From NCBI RefSeq assembly GCF_002752655.1, contig NZ_CP023737.1:4444833-4508832 (forward strand): a DNA stretch of 64,000 bases, written 5' to 3'. Below are positions 34,306 through 42,496 of the stretch, one piece after another. Position 1 is the first letter of the stretch. Every line of letters starts with the position of its first letter. Made by a program: the position numbers and the translations under genes. Source of the stretch: Methylosinus trichosporium OB3b. Lineage in GTDB: Bacteria > Pseudomonadota > Alphaproteobacteria > Rhizobiales > Beijerinckiaceae. The notes under the pieces were generated by a model. That model did not search any database and had not been told where the DNA came from. It was given only the letters and a program-made list of their open reading frames with translations.

Positions 34306-35898
34306 ATGGTCGACTATTCTCATTTCGCGGAAGCGCCCGCCGAGACACGCGGGCGAGCGCGCGCGCTCGTGACGCCGAGCGACGGCGATATCGCCCGGCT
34401 CGTCGGCCTCTTGTTCATCGCGCCGAACGCAATGCTCGCGGCGAGCTTCGAATGGCCGGCCATGGCGCTCGTCTGGATCGGCTGCGCGGGCGCCGTTCTG
34501 GTCATGTGGCGCGCGCGCGCCGAGAGCGCATCGGTCGAGACGCCCGCAAATTTGAGTCGTCTCGCGCTCTGCCTCGCATTCGGTTTTCTCATCTGTCTGA
34601 TCGGCGGGGAGGGGCATTTTTTCTATACGGAACGCGATTGGCTCGTGCGGGACGCCGTTCTCGCCGATCTCGTGCGATCCGGCGCGAGCACGCTGTATCG
34701 AGAAGGCGCGGTGGACTATGTGATGCGCGCGCCGCTCGGCATTTATCTGCTGCCGAGCGTCGTCGGCCGCATCGCCGGGCTCGCCGCGGCGCATGTGGCC
34801 TTTCTTTTCCAGAATGCGACGATCGTCGGCGCGACCTGCTATTTCGTCGTGACGATCGCGGGCGACATCGGCAGAGCGCGAAAGGCGGCTTTGCTGCTCG
34901 TGTTCATGGGCTTCAGCGGTCTGGACATAATGCCGATCCTGGCCGCCGAGGCCAATGAGCTGCTCCATGGCGCGCCGTTCCTGCATTTCCAGCACACGGA
35001 ATGGTGGGCGCTCTATTTTTCTCCGGTACGGATGCACTATCCGAGCCATATCACGCTGTTGTTCTGGGCGACGAACCATATGGCTCCGGGCTGGTGGTTC
35101 GCGATCCTGTCGCTGCTCTATGTGCGCGGGATCGTGGCTTTCGCGGTGCTGCCAATATCCTTCGCGGCGCTGCTGCTGTGGTCTCCGCTCGCGATGATGG
35201 GCGCTGCGCCTCTGCTCGCTTATTTCACGCTCGAGCGCCTCGCGCGACGCGCCGTCGAGCGCTGGGATATCGCTGCGATCGGCGTCGGGCTCGCTTTCCT
35301 TCCCGTCGCCGCCTATCTGACGATCGACTCTGGCGATGTCGCGAAGGAATGGCTGTTGTGGCGCGAAGGCTTTCTGACGAACTATCTGCTCCTTCTCGTG
35401 TTCGAGGCGCCGCAGGCGGGAATCGTGATCTATGCTTGGCGCAGAGTCGAGCCCTGTGACCGCCGCCTTCTCGCGCTGGCGCTCGGCCTGCTGCTCGTGC
35501 TGCCCTTCTATAGCATCGGCCTCTACAACGACTTCACCATGCGCGCCTCGATCGCGCCGCTGTTCATCCTCTCGGTCGTCTTCGCGCGCATAGCGGTGAC
35601 GACGCCGCGCGACGGCGGGCGCCTCGCTTCGGCGATCTCGAGCATCGTGCTGATCTCCGCCGCGACGCCTCTGATCGAGATGAAGGTGACGCTGACGGCG
35701 GGGCGCTTCGAGGCCAGCGACTGCAATCTGCTGACGGCGTGGCGCAAGAACGAGCCGACCGCGTCTCCCGCCCATTATCTCGCGCGCGTCGAGGCGGCGC
35801 CCGCTTGGCTGATGCGCCCTCGGAGCGGGGAGACGAATCTGCAGGAGGAGCGCAAGTGCTGGCCGGATCATCCGCTTCTTCCGGAGGAGCTGAAATGA
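34306..35898 (+). CDS. Polytopic membrane protein related to the 31618 product
   Basis: A 530-residue inner-membrane protein with about eleven helices. The early loop has ERDWLVRDAVLADLVRSG and the sequence VDYVMRAPLGIYLLPSVV; the middle has SGLDIMPILAAEAN, FLHFQHTEWWALYFSP and WATNHMAPGWWFAI. Near the C-terminal end is GLYNDFTMRASIAPLFIL, a motif I associate with large families of uncharacterised GT-C-like bacterial membrane proteins. Function unknown; sugar or lipid-sugar transfer is inference. It is the third gene of the cassette, 89 bases after the second, with a repeat in between. The start ATG at 34306 gives MVDYSHFAEAPAETRG. Confidence 0.75.
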   Translation: MVDYSHFAEAPAETRGRARALVTPSDGDIARLVGLLFIAPNAMLAASFEWPAMALVWIGCAGAVLVMWRARAESASVETPANLSRLALCLAFGFLICLIGGEGHFFYTERDWLVRDAVLADLVRSGASTLYREGAVDYVMRAPLGIYLLPSVVGRIAGLAAAHVAFLFQNATIVGATCYFVVTIAGDIGRARKAALLLVFMGFSGLDIMPILAAEANELLHGAPFLHFQHTEWWALYFSPVRMHYPSHITLLFWATNHMAPGWWFAILSLLYVRGIVAFAVLPISFAALLLWSPLAMMGAAPLLAYFTLERLARRAVERWDIAAIGVGLAFLPVAAYLTIDSGDVAKEWLLWREGFLTNYLLLLVFEAPQAGIVIYAWRRVEPCDRRLLALALGLLLVLPFYSIGLYNDFTMRASIAPLFILSVVFARIAVTTPRDGGRLASAISSIVLISAATPLIEMKVTLTAGRFEASDCNLLTAWRKNEPTASPAHYLARVEAAPAWLMRPRSGETNLQEERKCWPDHPLLPEELK

Positions 35899-35983
35899 TC
35901 TGTGCGCGAATCGGCGGGTCCTTTGACTTCGCCGGCAGGGCTTGGCAAAACCCCTCTTTCGTCAACAAAGAGAGGCGTCGCAG

Positions 35984-38281
35984 ATGGCATCCATCGTCGA
36001 GCGGCTGAGCGAGGAGCTCGCAGCGAAACAGTGGCAAGTGGAAGCCGCGGTGCAATTGCTCGATCAGGGCTCGACGGTTCCCTTCATCGCCCGCTATCGC
36101 AAGGAGGCGACCGGCCAGCTCGACGACGCGCAGCTGCGCCTTCTCGAGGAGCGTCTACGCTATCTTCGCGAATTGGAGGAGCGCCGCAAGGCGATTCTCG
36201 AGCAGATCGAGGCGCAGGGCAAGCTCGACGATGCGCTGCGTGCGAGCATCATGCAGGCCGACAACAAGGCCCGCCTCGAGGATATCTATCTTCCCTATAA
36301 GCCCAAGCGCCGCACCAAGGCGCAGATCGCCATAGAGGCCGGACTCGCGCCGCTCGCCGAGGCGCTGCTCGCTCATCCCGAGCGCGAGCCCAAGGCGCAG
36401 GCCGAGGCTTATGTGAACGTCGAGAAGAATGTCGCCGACGTCAATGCGGCGCTCGAGGGCGCGCGCGCCATTCTCGTCGAGCGCTTCGCCGAAAACGCCG
36501 ATCTCATCGGCGCGCTGCGTGAATCCTTCTGGTCGCAGGGCGTGCTGAAGTCCAAAGTGCGTGACGGAAAGCAGACAGCGGGAGCGAAATTCTCCGATTA
36601 TTTCGATTTCTCCGAGCCGCTGACCAAGCTGCCGTCGCATCGCATATTGGCGATGTTTCGCGGCGAGAAGGAGGAGGTTCTCGATCTCGAGATGGTCGCC
36701 GCGCCGAACGAGGATGGCGGCGGCTATGAGGGCCGCATCGCGCAGCGCTACGCCATCGCCGATCGCGGCCGCCCGGGCGATCGCTGGCTGCTCGACACGG
36801 CGCGCTGGGCCTGGCGCACCAAGATCGAATTGCATCTCTCCGTCGATCTGCGTCAGCGTCTGTGGCGTCTCGCGGAAGAAGAAGCGATCCGCGTCTTCGC
36901 CGCGAACTTACGCGATCTCCTGCTCGCGGCGCCTGCTGGCGCGCGCGCGACGCTCGGCCTCGATCCGGGCTTTCGCACCGGCGTCAAGGTGGCTGTGGTC
37001 GACCGCACCGGAAAGATCGTCGCGACGACGGCGATCTATCCGCACGAGCCGCAGCGCCGCTGGGACGAATCTCTGTCGATCCTCGCCAAGCTGGCGCGCG
37101 ATCACAAAGTAGAGCTGATCTCCATCGGCAATGGCACGGCCTCGCGCGAGACCGACAAGCTCGCCGGCGATCTCATCTCGAAGTTCCCGGAGTTGAAGCT
37201 CACCAAGATCGTGGTGTCGGAGGCGGGCGCCTCCGTCTATTCCGCGTCGGAATACGCCTCGCGCGAATTGCCCGATCTCGATGTGACCTTGCGCGGCGCC
37301 GCCTCGATCGCGCGGCGCCTGCAGGACCCGCTCGCCGAGCTCGTGAAGATCGATCCGAAATCGATCGGCGTCGGCCAATATCAGCACGACCTCTCCGAGC
37401 TGAAGCTCTCACGCTCGCTCGACGCCGTCGTCGAGGATTGCGTCAACGCCGTCGGCGTCGACGTCAACACCGCCTCTGCGCCGCTGCTGGCGCGCGTGTC
37501 CGGTCTCGGCGAGACGCTCGCGGGCAATATCGTCGCGCATCGGGACGCGCATGGTCCGTTCCGCACGCGCGCGGCGCTGAAGGAGGTGACGCGGCTCGGG
37601 CCCAAGGCCTTCGAGCAGAGCGCCGGCTTTCTGCGCATCATCGACGGCGATGATCCGCTCGACCGTTCCGGCGTGCATCCGGAATCCTATCCAGTAGTGC
37701 GGCGCATTCTCGCGGCGGCCAAGACCGACATCAAGCAGCTCATCGGCAATGCGGCCGAGCTGCGCAAGATGAAGCCGCAGACATTCGTGGACGAGAGCTT
37801 CGGCCTGCCGACCGTCACCGATATTTTCGCGGAGCTGGAAAAACCCGGCCGCGATCCGCGTCCGGCGTTCAAGACGGCGACCTTCCAGGAGGGCGTCGAG
37901 AAAATATCCGATTTGAAGCCCGGCATGGTGCTCGAGGGCGTCGTCACCAATGTCGCGGCCTTCGGCGCCTTCGTCGACGTCGGCGTGCATCAGGACGGGC
38001 TCGTGCATATTTCGGCGATGTCCAAGACCTTCGTGAAGGATCCGCGCGCGGTGGCCAAGCCCGGCGATATCGTGAAGGTGAAGGTGCTGGAGGTGGATGT
38101 TCCACGCAAGCGCGTCTCGCTCACCATGCGCCTCGACGATGCGCCAGGCCCGCGTCAGGCCGAGGGTCGCGAGCGCAACGCCGGCGCGCCGGCGCGCCGC
38201 GCGCCGCAGGAGCAGCAGAAGGGCGCCGGCGCGCTGGGCGAAGCGCTGCTCGCCGCCATGCGCACGCCGCAGAAGCGGTGA
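35984..38281 (+). CDS. tex: Tex-family transcription accessory protein (RNA-binding)
   Basis: Tex is a conserved nucleic-acid-binding protein linked to transcription. The 765 residues show the full domain set: N-terminal Tex domain ([21 protein letters not shown]), YqgF-like domain ([17 protein letters not shown]), helix-hairpin-helix repeats ([20 protein letters not shown]) and a C-terminal S1 domain ([28 protein letters not shown]). AGAGAGG lies about ten bases before the ATG at 35984, which decides the start over an upstream ATG at 35942. It lies on the plus strand after the membrane cassette, with an 85-base gap. Confidence 0.97.
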   Translation: MASIVERLSEELAAKQWQVEAAVQLLDQGSTVPFIARYRKEATGQLDDAQLRLLEERLRYLRELEERRKAILEQIEAQGKLDDALRASIMQADNKARLEDIYLPYKPKRRTKAQIAIEAGLAPLAEALLAHPEREPKAQAEAYVNVEKNVADVNAALEGARAILVERFAENADLIGALRESFWSQGVLKSKVRDGKQTAGAKFSDYFDFSEPLTKLPSHRILAMFRGEKEEVLDLEMVAAPNEDGGGYEGRIAQRYAIADRGRPGDRWLLDTARWAWRTKIELHLSVDLRQRLWRLAEEEAIRVFAANLRDLLLAAPAGARATLGLDPGFRTGVKVAVVDRTGKIVATTAIYPHEPQRRWDESLSILAKLARDHKVELISIGNGTASRETDKLAGDLISKFPELKLTKIVVSEAGASVYSASEYASRELPDLDVTLRGAASIARRLQDPLAELVKIDPKSIGVGQYQHDLSELKLSRSLDAVVEDCVNAVGVDVNTASAPLLARVSGLGETLAGNIVAHRDAHGPFRTRAALKEVTRLGPKAFEQSAGFLRIIDGDDPLDRSGVHPESYPVVRRILAAAKTDIKQLIGNAAELRKMKPQTFVDESFGLPTVTDIFAELEKPGRDPRPAFKTATFQEGVEKISDLKPGMVLEGVVTNVAAFGAFVDVGVHQDGLVHISAMSKTFVKDPRAVAKPGDIVKVKVLEVDVPRKRVSLTMRLDDAPGPRQAEGRERNAGAPARRAPQEQQKGAGALGEALLAAMRTPQKR

Positions 38282-38287
38282 GCGGCC

Positions 38288-38321
38288 GCATCCCTTCTCG
38301 CGCGAGCGCGAGAAGGGATGC
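38288..38321. terminator. Hairpin after tex
   Basis: Arms GCATCCCTTCTCGCGC (38288-38303) and GCGCGAGAAGGGATGC (38306-38321) are perfectly complementary with almost no loop. It lies seven bases after the tex stop and before the convergent FliJ-like gene; no T run follows. Confidence 0.7.
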
Positions 38322-38376
38322 GCGTCGATAGTCGGCTCACAATCGGCGCAGCCGCGGAGCCGATGTCGGCCGCGCC

Positions 38377-38769
38377 TCAGACGCGGCGGGCGGCCTCGCG
38401 GCGGTCCTGACCATGGCGGTCGATATTGATGTCGACCATGCGGTCGCGCGCCTCCTGGCTCTGGGCCTTGCCGAGCTCGTCGGAGGCGTCCTTCAGGTGA
38501 GTTTCCGCCTCGGCGAGCTGGCTGCGCAGATCGGCGACCGAGCGCGCGAGATTGTCGCGACGTCCGCGCGCGGCGCGGGCGTAGGTGGGATAGGCGAAAT
38601 GATTGGGGTCGGTGATGTTCGCGCGCTGCTCCTCATGCGCGATCTCGCGATCGAGATCGCCGGTCATGCGGGAAAATTCGGCGATCATCGTCTGCAGCTG
38701 CGCCACCCGACGGCGGCATTCCTCGGCCTGAAAACGTTTCAGGCGGATCAAGGCATCTCGCGATTTCAT
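38377..38769 (-). CDS. fliJ: FliJ-family flagellar export chaperone-like protein
   Basis: The 130-residue protein starts MKSRDALIRLKRFQAEECRRRVAQL and continues as one long coiled coil (FSRMTGDLDREIAHEEQRAN, then RRDNLARSVADLRSQLAEAE). This opening is characteristic of rhizobial FliJ proteins, which help the flagellar type III export ATPase. No other flagellar gene is near, unusual for FliJ, so the role is tentative. The ATG at 38769 has GGAG at about eight bases upstream; ATG at 38775 does not. Confidence 0.7.
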   Translation of the reverse strand: MKSRDALIRLKRFQAEECRRRVAQLQTMIAEFSRMTGDLDREIAHEEQRANITDPNHFAYPTYARAARGRRDNLARSVADLRSQLAEAETHLKDASDELGKAQSQEARDRMVDINIDRHGQDRREAARRV

Positions 38770-39216
38770 TTCCATACTCCGGCACACGATACACGACGCT
38801 TGCGAATTCGGTCGCAACATCCGCGAGACGAGCGAATTATGGCGCATGGAGGTTGCTCGAATGTTACTGTCTTCCGATCAAGCGTCGGCCTTCAACTCGT
38901 TACATATCTTTGGCGGAACGCGCGGCCTTGCCAGCGGCGTCATTTACGGAGGGAGGAGCCGCGCCTGCGGGGCGCGCGCCGAAGTCGGCGGCGCGAGCTC
39001 GGCCGCAGCGGGGCTCGGCATGGCGATCAGATAGAAGGCGGCGGCGGCGATCAGCTTCAACAGATGGCAGCGGTGCGACATGGCGGGGCTCGCGGTGGCG
39101 GGAGATCTCGCCGCGCAGGCCGCATCGTCGAGACGATGCTTCTTAGGATCGCTGTCGATCGGAACGCTGTGCGGCGCCGCACAGCGCGCGCCGGCGAAGC
39201 CGGCCTGACGGTCGCT
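38770..39216. other. Gap containing a possible short secreted-peptide gene
   Basis: These 447 bases separate two leftward genes and contain the 45-codon frame listed separately plus the fliJ-like promoter region. I see no other feature. Confidence 0.45.
38944..39081 (-). CDS. Possible small secreted peptide, 45 aa
   Basis: A short frame encodes MSHRCHLLKLIAAAAFYLIA, then MPSPAAAELAPP and a Pro/Ala/Arg-rich tail. It has the shape of a cleavable signal peptide (basic start, hydrophobic core, AAA-E cleavage site) with a mature part of only about 18 residues. The start lacks a clear strong ribosome binding site. It may be a genuine small periplasmic peptide or a chance frame. Confidence 0.35.
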   Translation of the reverse strand: MSHRCHLLKLIAAAAFYLIAMPSPAAAELAPPTSARAPQARLLPP

Positions 39217-39474
39217 TCATGCCGGCTTCGCGAGCAGGTCGACGCTCCCGGCGCGTCCCGGCGCGGCGGGATAGGCCTTGCGAGCCTTGGCCGGAGTGAG
39301 GAAAAATCGTTCCCCCTCGCGATAGGCGGCGTTGCCGCTGACGACCTCGAACTCGACGAGACCGTCGGAAATCATACCTGTTGTCCCGCCGAGGAAGCGG
39401 ACGCTCCTGGGCAGCAGTCTCAGATCGGCGCTGCGCGCTTCCTCCGCCTTGACCAGAATCTCCCGCGCGTCCAT
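39217..39474 (-). CDS. Small hypothetical protein, 85 aa
   Basis: Not recognised. From the ATG at 39474, which has GGAGG five bases upstream, the product reads MDAREILVKAEEARSADLRL and continues with SVRFLGGTTGMISDGLVEFEVVSG, a beta-rich look, ending VDLLAKPA. It is divergent from a LysR regulator gene 90 bases away, so it may be that regulator's target. No domain can be named. Confidence 0.55.
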   Translation of the reverse strand: MDAREILVKAEEARSADLRLLPRSVRFLGGTTGMISDGLVEFEVVSGNAAYREGERFFLTPAKARKAYPAAPGRAGSVDLLAKPA

Positions 39475-39543
39475 CGCCGCCTCCGTCGTCGACTCTCCAA
39501 ATGCGGCGTAGATGCGGTTCCGTCCAATTGTCCTTTGCGATTC

Positions 39544-39566
39544 CATGATGCATTTTCTGCATCATG
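39544..39566. promoter_or_regulatory. Inverted repeat over the LysR start codon
   Basis: CATGATGCA (39544-39552) and TGCATCATG (39558-39566) are perfect inverted arms around TTTTC. The ATG of the LysR gene (39564-39566) is inside the right arm. The divergent intergenic position suits an autoregulatory LysR-type binding site, though the T-N11-A shape is only approximate. Confidence 0.45.
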
Positions 39567-40442
39567 GAGCTGCAATGGATCGACGATTTCCTCGCGCTTT
39601 GCGAAACGCGCAACTTCACCCGGGCCGCGCAGGCCCGCTGCACGACGCAATCGGCCTATAGCCGGCGCATGCAGCGGCTGGAGGACTGGCTCGGCGCGCC
39701 GCTCTTCGACCGCGAGCGGCGCCCGGTGGCGCTGACGCCAGCGGGCGAGGAGTTTCTCGCGCGCGCGCATCGGCTGCGCGACGACATATTCGACGCCCGC
39801 CGCGCGGTGCTCGCCGTGTCGAGCCATCTCGAGAGATCGCTGCGCATCTATACGACCAACACGCTCGCGGCGACGGTCCTGTCGCCCTGGCTGATCGAGC
39901 GCGGGCTGCGCAATTATTCCTTGATCGTCGCCTCGGTGTCCGGCTGCCTCGAGGCGGTTCGGCGCGGGCATGCCGATCTGGCGCTCACGCCACATTTCGG
40001 CGACGCCGAGGCGCTGGCGGGACTCGCGACGCGCCCGATCGGAGAAGATCGCCTGATTCTGGCGCAGAGCCGCGCGACGAAGAGCGCTGTGACCCTGTCG
40101 GACGGCCAGCTCGCCGGCGCGCTGATGCTCTACACGCCCGGCACCCAATATGGCGCGCGGATCGCCGGCATGCTCGACGCCAATCGCATTTACATGAGGG
40201 ATCGGCCGGTCTGTGAGAGCGCCTCGGCCGAAGCGCTTCTGGCGCAAGTGAAGGCCGGGCTCGGAGCGGCATGGATTCCGGCGATCCTGCTCGGCGACGA
40301 GACGACGTCGCGCTGCCGGGTCCCGGATTTTTTCGACGTCCCTTACACGATCCTCTTGGTCGAGCCCCTGGCGGGGAGGGACGAGGCTGGGGCGGCGGTC
40401 GAAACCGTTGATCGAAGCTCCGACCGCCGTCGCCCGTTGTGA
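39564..40442 (+). CDS. LysR-family transcriptional regulator (HypT/YjiE-like)
   Basis: The 292-residue protein has an N-terminal winged helix-turn-helix (MELQWIDDFLALCETRNFTR, then AAQARCTTQSAYSRRMQRLEDWLG) and a LysR substrate-binding domain. The opening and QSAYSRRMQRLE resemble HypT/YjiE, the hypochlorite-responsive regulator of E. coli, but Met residues used by HypT cannot be verified here. It is divergent from a small unknown gene, which may be its target. The C-terminus is acidic/basic and short. Confidence 0.85.
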   Translation: MELQWIDDFLALCETRNFTRAAQARCTTQSAYSRRMQRLEDWLGAPLFDRERRPVALTPAGEEFLARAHRLRDDIFDARRAVLAVSSHLERSLRIYTTNTLAATVLSPWLIERGLRNYSLIVASVSGCLEAVRRGHADLALTPHFGDAEALAGLATRPIGEDRLILAQSRATKSAVTLSDGQLAGALMLYTPGTQYGARIAGMLDANRIYMRDRPVCESASAEALLAQVKAGLGAAWIPAILLGDETTSRCRVPDFFDVPYTILLVEPLAGRDEAGAAVETVDRSSDRRRPL

Positions 40443-40733
40443 TGCGCGGCGGCTTCGAGGCCGCGCGAGCTTCAGAACGCACCGCCAGGCCTATTCGACG
40501 GCCCCGGGCTGAATATCGACGCGGACCAGATGCAGCGGGGCGGCGATCCAATGCAGATTATTCGACGTTGCGGCGATTCTCGGTGAAAACTCGGGTTCTG
40601 CGAGTCGAGAGCGTGACCGTTTGTGATGGTCCTTGCGGCCGATCAGCTAGCTGAAGGTCGATTGCGCCGATGAGGCAAGGCGCTCGATGTGGAGCGAGGA
40701 AGAAGAAAAGCGGGGCGCGCGACGAAGGCGTCA

Positions 40734-41351
40734 TCAAAAATGGCTCTCGGGTTCCTCGCCGCCGTCCCCTTCCTTCGCTTCGTGCCGCAGCATCAGCGGA
40801 ATTTGCGATAAGGCGAACAACAGCGTCAGCGGCAAAATGCCGAACACCTTGAAATTCACCCAGACGTCGGTGTCGACGCCGCGCCGAACCACCTCGTTGA
40901 GGCCGGCGAGAAAGAAAAAGAAGAAGCTCCAGCGCAAGGTGAGCTTGCGCCAGCCGGCGTCGTCGAGATGAAAGGCCGAGTCGAACACGGCGGGCAGCAG
41001 CAGCTTGTCGAACCAGAGCGCGCCGATCAGCGCGGAGCCGAACAGCGTGTAGAGGATGGTGACCTTCAGCTTGATGAAATTCTCGTCCTGCAGGAAGAAT
41101 GTCAGCGAGCCGAAGATCAGCACGAAGATAGCCGTCACCACGGGCATTGCCGGCAGATGGCGGGTAATCGAATAAGAGACGACGAGCGAGAGGGTGACGG
41201 CCGCCATCAGCGCGGCGGTCGCGTAGAAAATGCCGAATTTCTGATTGGCGAGGAAGAACAGGACGAGCGGCCCCATTTCCAGCGCCAGCTTCAGTCCGGG
41301 CGAGAGGCGCTTCTTCGGCCGCGGAAGGGCGGCGCTCGTTTCATCGATCAT
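40734..41351 (-). CDS. yciB: YciB/IspZ-family septation membrane protein
   Basis: An inner-membrane protein of about 205 aa linked to cell division and envelope synthesis. Five transmembrane helices follow a short N-terminal tail: LALEMGPLVLFFLANQKFGI, TAALMAAVTLSLVVSYSI, and further ones, with the conserved PVVTAIFVLIFGSLTFFLQDENFIKLKVTILY region (split between helices). It overlaps the end of ftsY by four bases (ATGA), typical of the ftsY-yciB pair in alphaproteobacteria. The tail EAKEGDGGEEPESHF is acidic. Confidence 0.93.
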   Translation of the reverse strand: MIDETSAALPRPKKRLSPGLKLALEMGPLVLFFLANQKFGIFYATAALMAAVTLSLVVSYSITRHLPAMPVVTAIFVLIFGSLTFFLQDENFIKLKVTILYTLFGSALIGALWFDKLLLPAVFDSAFHLDDAGWRKLTLRWSFFFFFLAGLNEVVRRGVDTDVWVNFKVFGILPLTLLFALSQIPLMLRHEAKEGDGGEEPESHF

Positions 41352-42388
41352 GGCGTCGTGTCCGTTTTCTCTTCGTCGCCCTCGAGCCCGGCGATGGCGC
41401 GAGCGAAATCGCGCGCGGTGAAGGGCTCGAGATCCTCGGCTCCCTCGCCGACGCCGATGAAGTGGATCGGCAGGCCGTAGGCCTCGGCGATGGCGACGAG
41501 AATGCCGCCGCGCGCGGTGCCGTCGAGCTTGGTCATCACGAGGCCGGTGACGCCGGCGATCTTGCCGAAGACGTCGACCTGGGCGACGGCGTTCTGGCCG
41601 ACGGTCGCGTCGAGCACCAGCAGCACCGCATGCGGCGCCTCGGGCTCGGCCTTTTTCATCACGCGGACGATCTTGGCGAGCTCGGCCATCAGCTCGGTGC
41701 GGTTCTGCAGCCGCCCGGCCGTGTCCATCAGCAGAATGTCGGAGCCGCGCTCGCGCGCCGATTTGATCGCATCGAAGGCGAGGCCGGCGGCGTCCGCGCC
41801 CTCGGGCGCATAGCAGACCGACACATTGAGCCGCTCGCCCCAGAAGCGCAGCTGCTCCACCGCGGCGGCGCGGAACGTGTCGCCGGCGGCGAGCATGACC
41901 TTGCGCCCTTCCGCCGTCCATTTGGCGGCGAGCTTGGCGATGGTCGTGGTCTTGCCGGAGCCGTTGACGCCGACCACCAGAACAATGAACGGCTTCTTGC
42001 TCTCGTCGAGCTCGAAGGGACGCGCCACCGGAGCGAGCACGCGCTCGACCTCCTCGGCGAGGATCGCGCGCACCTCGTCCGGCCCGATGGTCTTCTCATA
42101 GCGTGCCTTGCCGACGGTGGCGGAGATGCGCTGGGCGGCGGCGAGGCCGAGGTCGGCGCGCACCAGCACGTCCTCGAGCTCCTCGAGCGTCAGCGCATCC
42201 AGCTTGCGCTTGGTGAAGAGATCGGAAATGCCCTGCACGATCGCCTGCGACGAGCGCGAAAGCCCGCCGGTCAGCCGCTCCCACCAGGAGCGCTTGCGGC
42301 CGGGCTCGGCGGGGGCCTCCGGCGTCGCGGCCCCGCCACGCCCGAACAGGCGCGCGAACAAGCCCTTTTTTTCGTCGGCTTCGCTCAT
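41348..42388 (-). CDS. ftsY: Signal recognition particle receptor FtsY
   Basis: FtsY docks the SRP-ribosome complex at the membrane. The 346-residue protein starts MSEADEKKGLFARLFGRG, with a short acidic/basic N-region, then the N and G domains. GTPase motifs are GVNGSGKTTTIAKLA, DTAGRLQNRTELM and TKLDGTARGG. The start at 42388 is the Met just before the conserved N-terminal helix; longer upstream readings contain no family sequence. It overlaps yciB. Confidence 0.97.
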   Translation of the reverse strand: MSEADEKKGLFARLFGRGGAATPEAPAEPGRKRSWWERLTGGLSRSSQAIVQGISDLFTKRKLDALTLEELEDVLVRADLGLAAAQRISATVGKARYEKTIGPDEVRAILAEEVERVLAPVARPFELDESKKPFIVLVVGVNGSGKTTTIAKLAAKWTAEGRKVMLAAGDTFRAAAVEQLRFWGERLNVSVCYAPEGADAAGLAFDAIKSARERGSDILLMDTAGRLQNRTELMAELAKIVRVMKKAEPEAPHAVLLVLDATVGQNAVAQVDVFGKIAGVTGLVMTKLDGTARGGILVAIAEAYGLPIHFIGVGEGAEDLEPFTARDFARAIAGLEGDEEKTDTTP

Positions 42389-42496
42389 GGTCTCCCTCGA
42401 TCGCAGCGACTGCCTACACCAGCCTGCGACGAAGGGCCAGCGGCGCGTCGCTGGCGCGAGCGCTTGAATCGGCCGGCGCCCGGTTCGATATAGGCC

